NCBI GenBank assembly: GCA_963942565.1
Contig: OZ012690.1
Location: 19,125,401 to 19,189,400 of the forward strand
From: Maea johnstoni
Taxonomy: Eukaryota; Annelida; Polychaeta; Spionida; Magelonidae
DNA length: 64,000 bases
Direction of reading: 5' to 3'
Under the pieces are notes generated by a model. That model was not told the origin of the DNA, searched no databases, and saw nothing but the letters and a program-made list of their open reading frames with translations. The translations under genes were made by a program, and so were the position numbers. Shown in pieces: positions 61,678 through 64,000 of this stretch. Each line of letters starts with the position of its first letter. The first letter of the stretch is position 1.

Positions 61678-62203
61678 AAACACCTTTTAATTTCATACCC
61701 TATCAAATTTTTTGAGTATACGGTTGGTAGTTGAGGATCTTAGACTTGTCATGCCCAAAAATGAGACATTCAAAATATTCAAGACCTTTGCAAAAGGATA
61801 GATCACGAAGCCTGTTAAACAATAAGCACACTCTGCCATTATTTTCATCTTAAAATGATGCTCTTGACATGAGTTTTTGACCTTGAAATAACCTTGAGCC
61901 AGTCATTAAAAACTGAAATAAACTGCAATATTGATTAATTATGCAGAATTCAATTGTCCTTTATTACCTGCCAGTGATTATGCAACATTATGCAAGACGT
62001 AGGGCTTATGTGATTAGAATAATTAAAATAGATGAAAATGGTTACACAAATAAGAGAGGGTACCACCAAATATGGCGCATATTTAATACCACCTATTCCG
62101 CCTCGTGTTCCATAATGAAATAGCATTTCATGCTGTCGTGTGTGATTATTGCTTTAGACTACAGAGTAGCTGCTTACTGTATCATGGGTCAAGCAATGTG
62201 CTA

Positions 62204-62454
62204 CCGTAAATTCTCGGAAATTTAGACCACCCTAGGAATTTGGGCCACTATAATTATTTTGTTAAATAATATATGGGAAATATGGGCAACCCTTGATATA
62301 TAATATATCGCTAGTTGCCATTTCACAAAATATGGACCTACATGTAGTTGTAAATCTTGCTGATACAACAAGATATTTTCAGAAAACATGAGCCACCCTG
62401 AACCATAATAATTGTAATTATTGAAAAGTGTCCCAAATTACTGAGAATTTACGG
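62204..62454. mobile_element. 251-bp MITE with TA target inside a 37-bp direct repeat
   Basis: Inverted ends CCGTAAATTCTCGG and CTGAGAATTTACGG are flanked by TA. Beyond the TA, a 37-bp segment (62167-62203) recurs at 62455-62491 with about four differences. The ends suggest the Tc1/mariner class. Confidence 0.75.
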
Positions 62455-62653
62455 TAGCCATATACTGTATCATAGGTCAAGCAATGTGCTAACAGCACTT
62501 GGTGTCATCATAGTAAAAGAGCCTTTTATACAAATAATAAAATCATATGACTACCATTTTCATTTCAATTGCTGTAATGTATGACAGATATCTCTGTTGC
62601 CATTACGTGACAAGCAAAAAAGTCAACTGTACAGAAAAGAAAATTAGTGCTAT

Positions 62654-62866
62654 CTTATCCCTTCCAATGCTGAGGCTACTTTTGACCAAAGCAAAAGGAC
62701 GCAAAGATTTTTGAAAATCTAAACCCTGTCATGTTGGTATTCATTGTATAGCTCTCACTGAGTACTCGCAAATGAGTACCCATATGCCAGGGTTTCAGCG
62801 TTTTTTTCAGGTTTTATTGCATCATTTCGTATTGGCAAAATTAGCCACTGGCTGCATAAGGGTTAA
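62654..62866. mobile_element. TTAA-type MITE, family A, outer flank
   Basis: It starts TTATCCCTTCCAATGCTGAG (first TTAA altered) and ends GCATAAGGGTTAA. All internal family A blocks are present. Confidence 0.75.
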
Positions 62867-63001
62867 TTAATATTATTAATATTAGTCATTCTATGTTGAT
62901 GATTATCAATTTCCTCCACCATTTCTACAGTTATATCATACACTCAATCTGCAGCCATGTTTCCCTATGGAATTATATACAAAGCAGTAGCTAAATACTT
63001 A

Positions 63002-63645
63002 GGACATGGTCACACTTGTCTCAGTCAAACATGTTTACCCCGGCCAGGGTCTTAGCCAGAATTTAGAAATTGGGTGCTCAAAATTGGCAATTGTAAAATC
63101 TTTGGGCGTCCAATTTTACAAACGGTTTCATAATATACAACTATTTTGACTATATTAAACCCGTTCATGCCTGGAGATCTACTTGACCAGTGCATATGTT
63201 GCCATTTGCAAACTGACTTATTATCAAAAAAATTATCTATAAGGATTGATTATTTTATTCATCATCTTCATTTATCATTCAAAATAGTTATTAGTTTTTC
63301 CTGGCCAAATCTATGAAGTCCATATCCTAACTAGTTTTACTTTGTGATACCACCTCTTTTTTTGTTGAAACCTGTTGCTGGATGCCTTCAAAATTGACAT
63401 CATTTTATACTTCAGGCAGATAGCAAATGGCCATTTTGATTAGAATTCATTCCTCATCACCCTTGAAATCACATGACCAATTTAAACCAATCACAGTGAA
63501 CCTGTTAAAAGTTACACATAATTTTAAACATAGTTTCAATATGTTAAACTTAAACCAGTGGATTTGATTGTTTTCACTTGACTACTGGCTTATCTTTAAA
63601 CAGGTTTACCTTAAAAAATGTTTAACCCTGTAGTGTGACCATGTC
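63002..63645. mobile_element. 644-bp element with GGACATGGTCACAC termini
   Basis: Inverted ends GGACATGGTCACACTTG and AGTGTGACCATGTC are flanked by TTA (62999-63001 and 63646-63648). TTA duplications suggest the PIF/Harbinger group. A family C end (CAGGGTCTTAGCCAGAA, from 63045) lies inside, so one element is nested in the other. Confidence 0.7.
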
Positions 63646-63672
63646 TTATTATTCCCATGCTCTGATGCCCTT

Positions 63673-63978
63673 CAAGGACTTAGCTAGGATCGGTCAAGTC
63701 TGTCTAATGGAATACAGTTTCTGGAAATACACCTTTCCAGAAAATTTAAATATTCCAAACAATTTTTTTACCATGACTTCATAAGCCAAATCATTTTCTT
63801 ACAAACAGTGTCCGAAGGCATTGTTGAAGTGTTATTTGCACTTTGGGCTTTATAAGCTTAAAAATATAGTTGTTAAGAGGATTTGAAGAAACTGAGTAGC
63901 TTCATCTGGACAGACAGAATTTTTGTGATCGTTGTTTCAAATGGGAAATTTGAAAATCCTGACTCAGATCCTAGCTCC
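63673..63978. mobile_element. Divergent family C MITE at the window end
   Basis: Ends CAAGGACTTAGCTAGGA and TCCTGACTCAGATCCTAGC match the termini of 56682-56950. GAGGATTTGAAGAAACTGAG also matches its interior. Confidence 0.6.
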
Positions 63979-64000
63979 TCCGCAAAAGGAGCAGTGGGAA

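Overview
The window is metazoan nuclear DNA: AT-rich, intron-bearing genes with GT/AG splice sites, very long (AT)n microsatellites, and many small DNA transposons, LINEs and tRNA-derived SINEs. The transposon mix and the strong divergence between paired copies suggest a highly polymorphic, probably marine, invertebrate. I cannot name the species.

The dominant structure is a huge imperfect inverted repeat. The left arm (about 1-31772) is repeated in reverse orientation as the right arm (32390 to about 58555). The right arm begins at the first base after a run of exactly 200 N (32190-32389). The arms differ by roughly 10% at silent and noncoding sites and by about a dozen large presence/absence insertions. 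They look like two alleles joined head to head by scaffolding, although a true inverted duplication is not excluded. Matching points are 18835 with 42827, 16298 with 45420, 7334 with 55819, and 20-22 with 58535-58537.

Each arm carries the same two host genes. One is a seven-exon PDZD11 gene (small PDZ protein, 161 residues; minus strand 7334-18835 and plus strand 42827-55819). The other is an intronless, intact SNF8/VPS22 gene (ESCRT-II subunit, 246 residues; 16298-17038 and 44680-45420), nested in PDZD11 intron 1 on the same strand. The two SNF8 copies differ at about 18 silent sites and at no amino acid.

Region by region: 23-4756 is a 4.7 kb fold-back transposon present only in the left arm; 4760-18835 is PDZD11 with SNF8; 19141-25882 is a full-length, apparently intact APE-type LINE present only in the left arm, with about ten 203-bp tandem repeats in its 3' part; 25888-31772 is gene-free DNA with a shared L1-like LINE relic and a SINE. 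After the gap, 32390-40780 mirrors that gene-free DNA, with right-only insertions, one of which holds a THAP-domain fragment. Then come a GC-rich insertion (40788-42642), PDZD11 with SNF8, and a gene-free outer flank (58556-64000) with a SINE and several small inverted-repeat elements. The introns hold at least four families of small nonautonomous transposons: two use TTAA targets, one has hAT-like 8-bp duplications, and others use TA or TTA.
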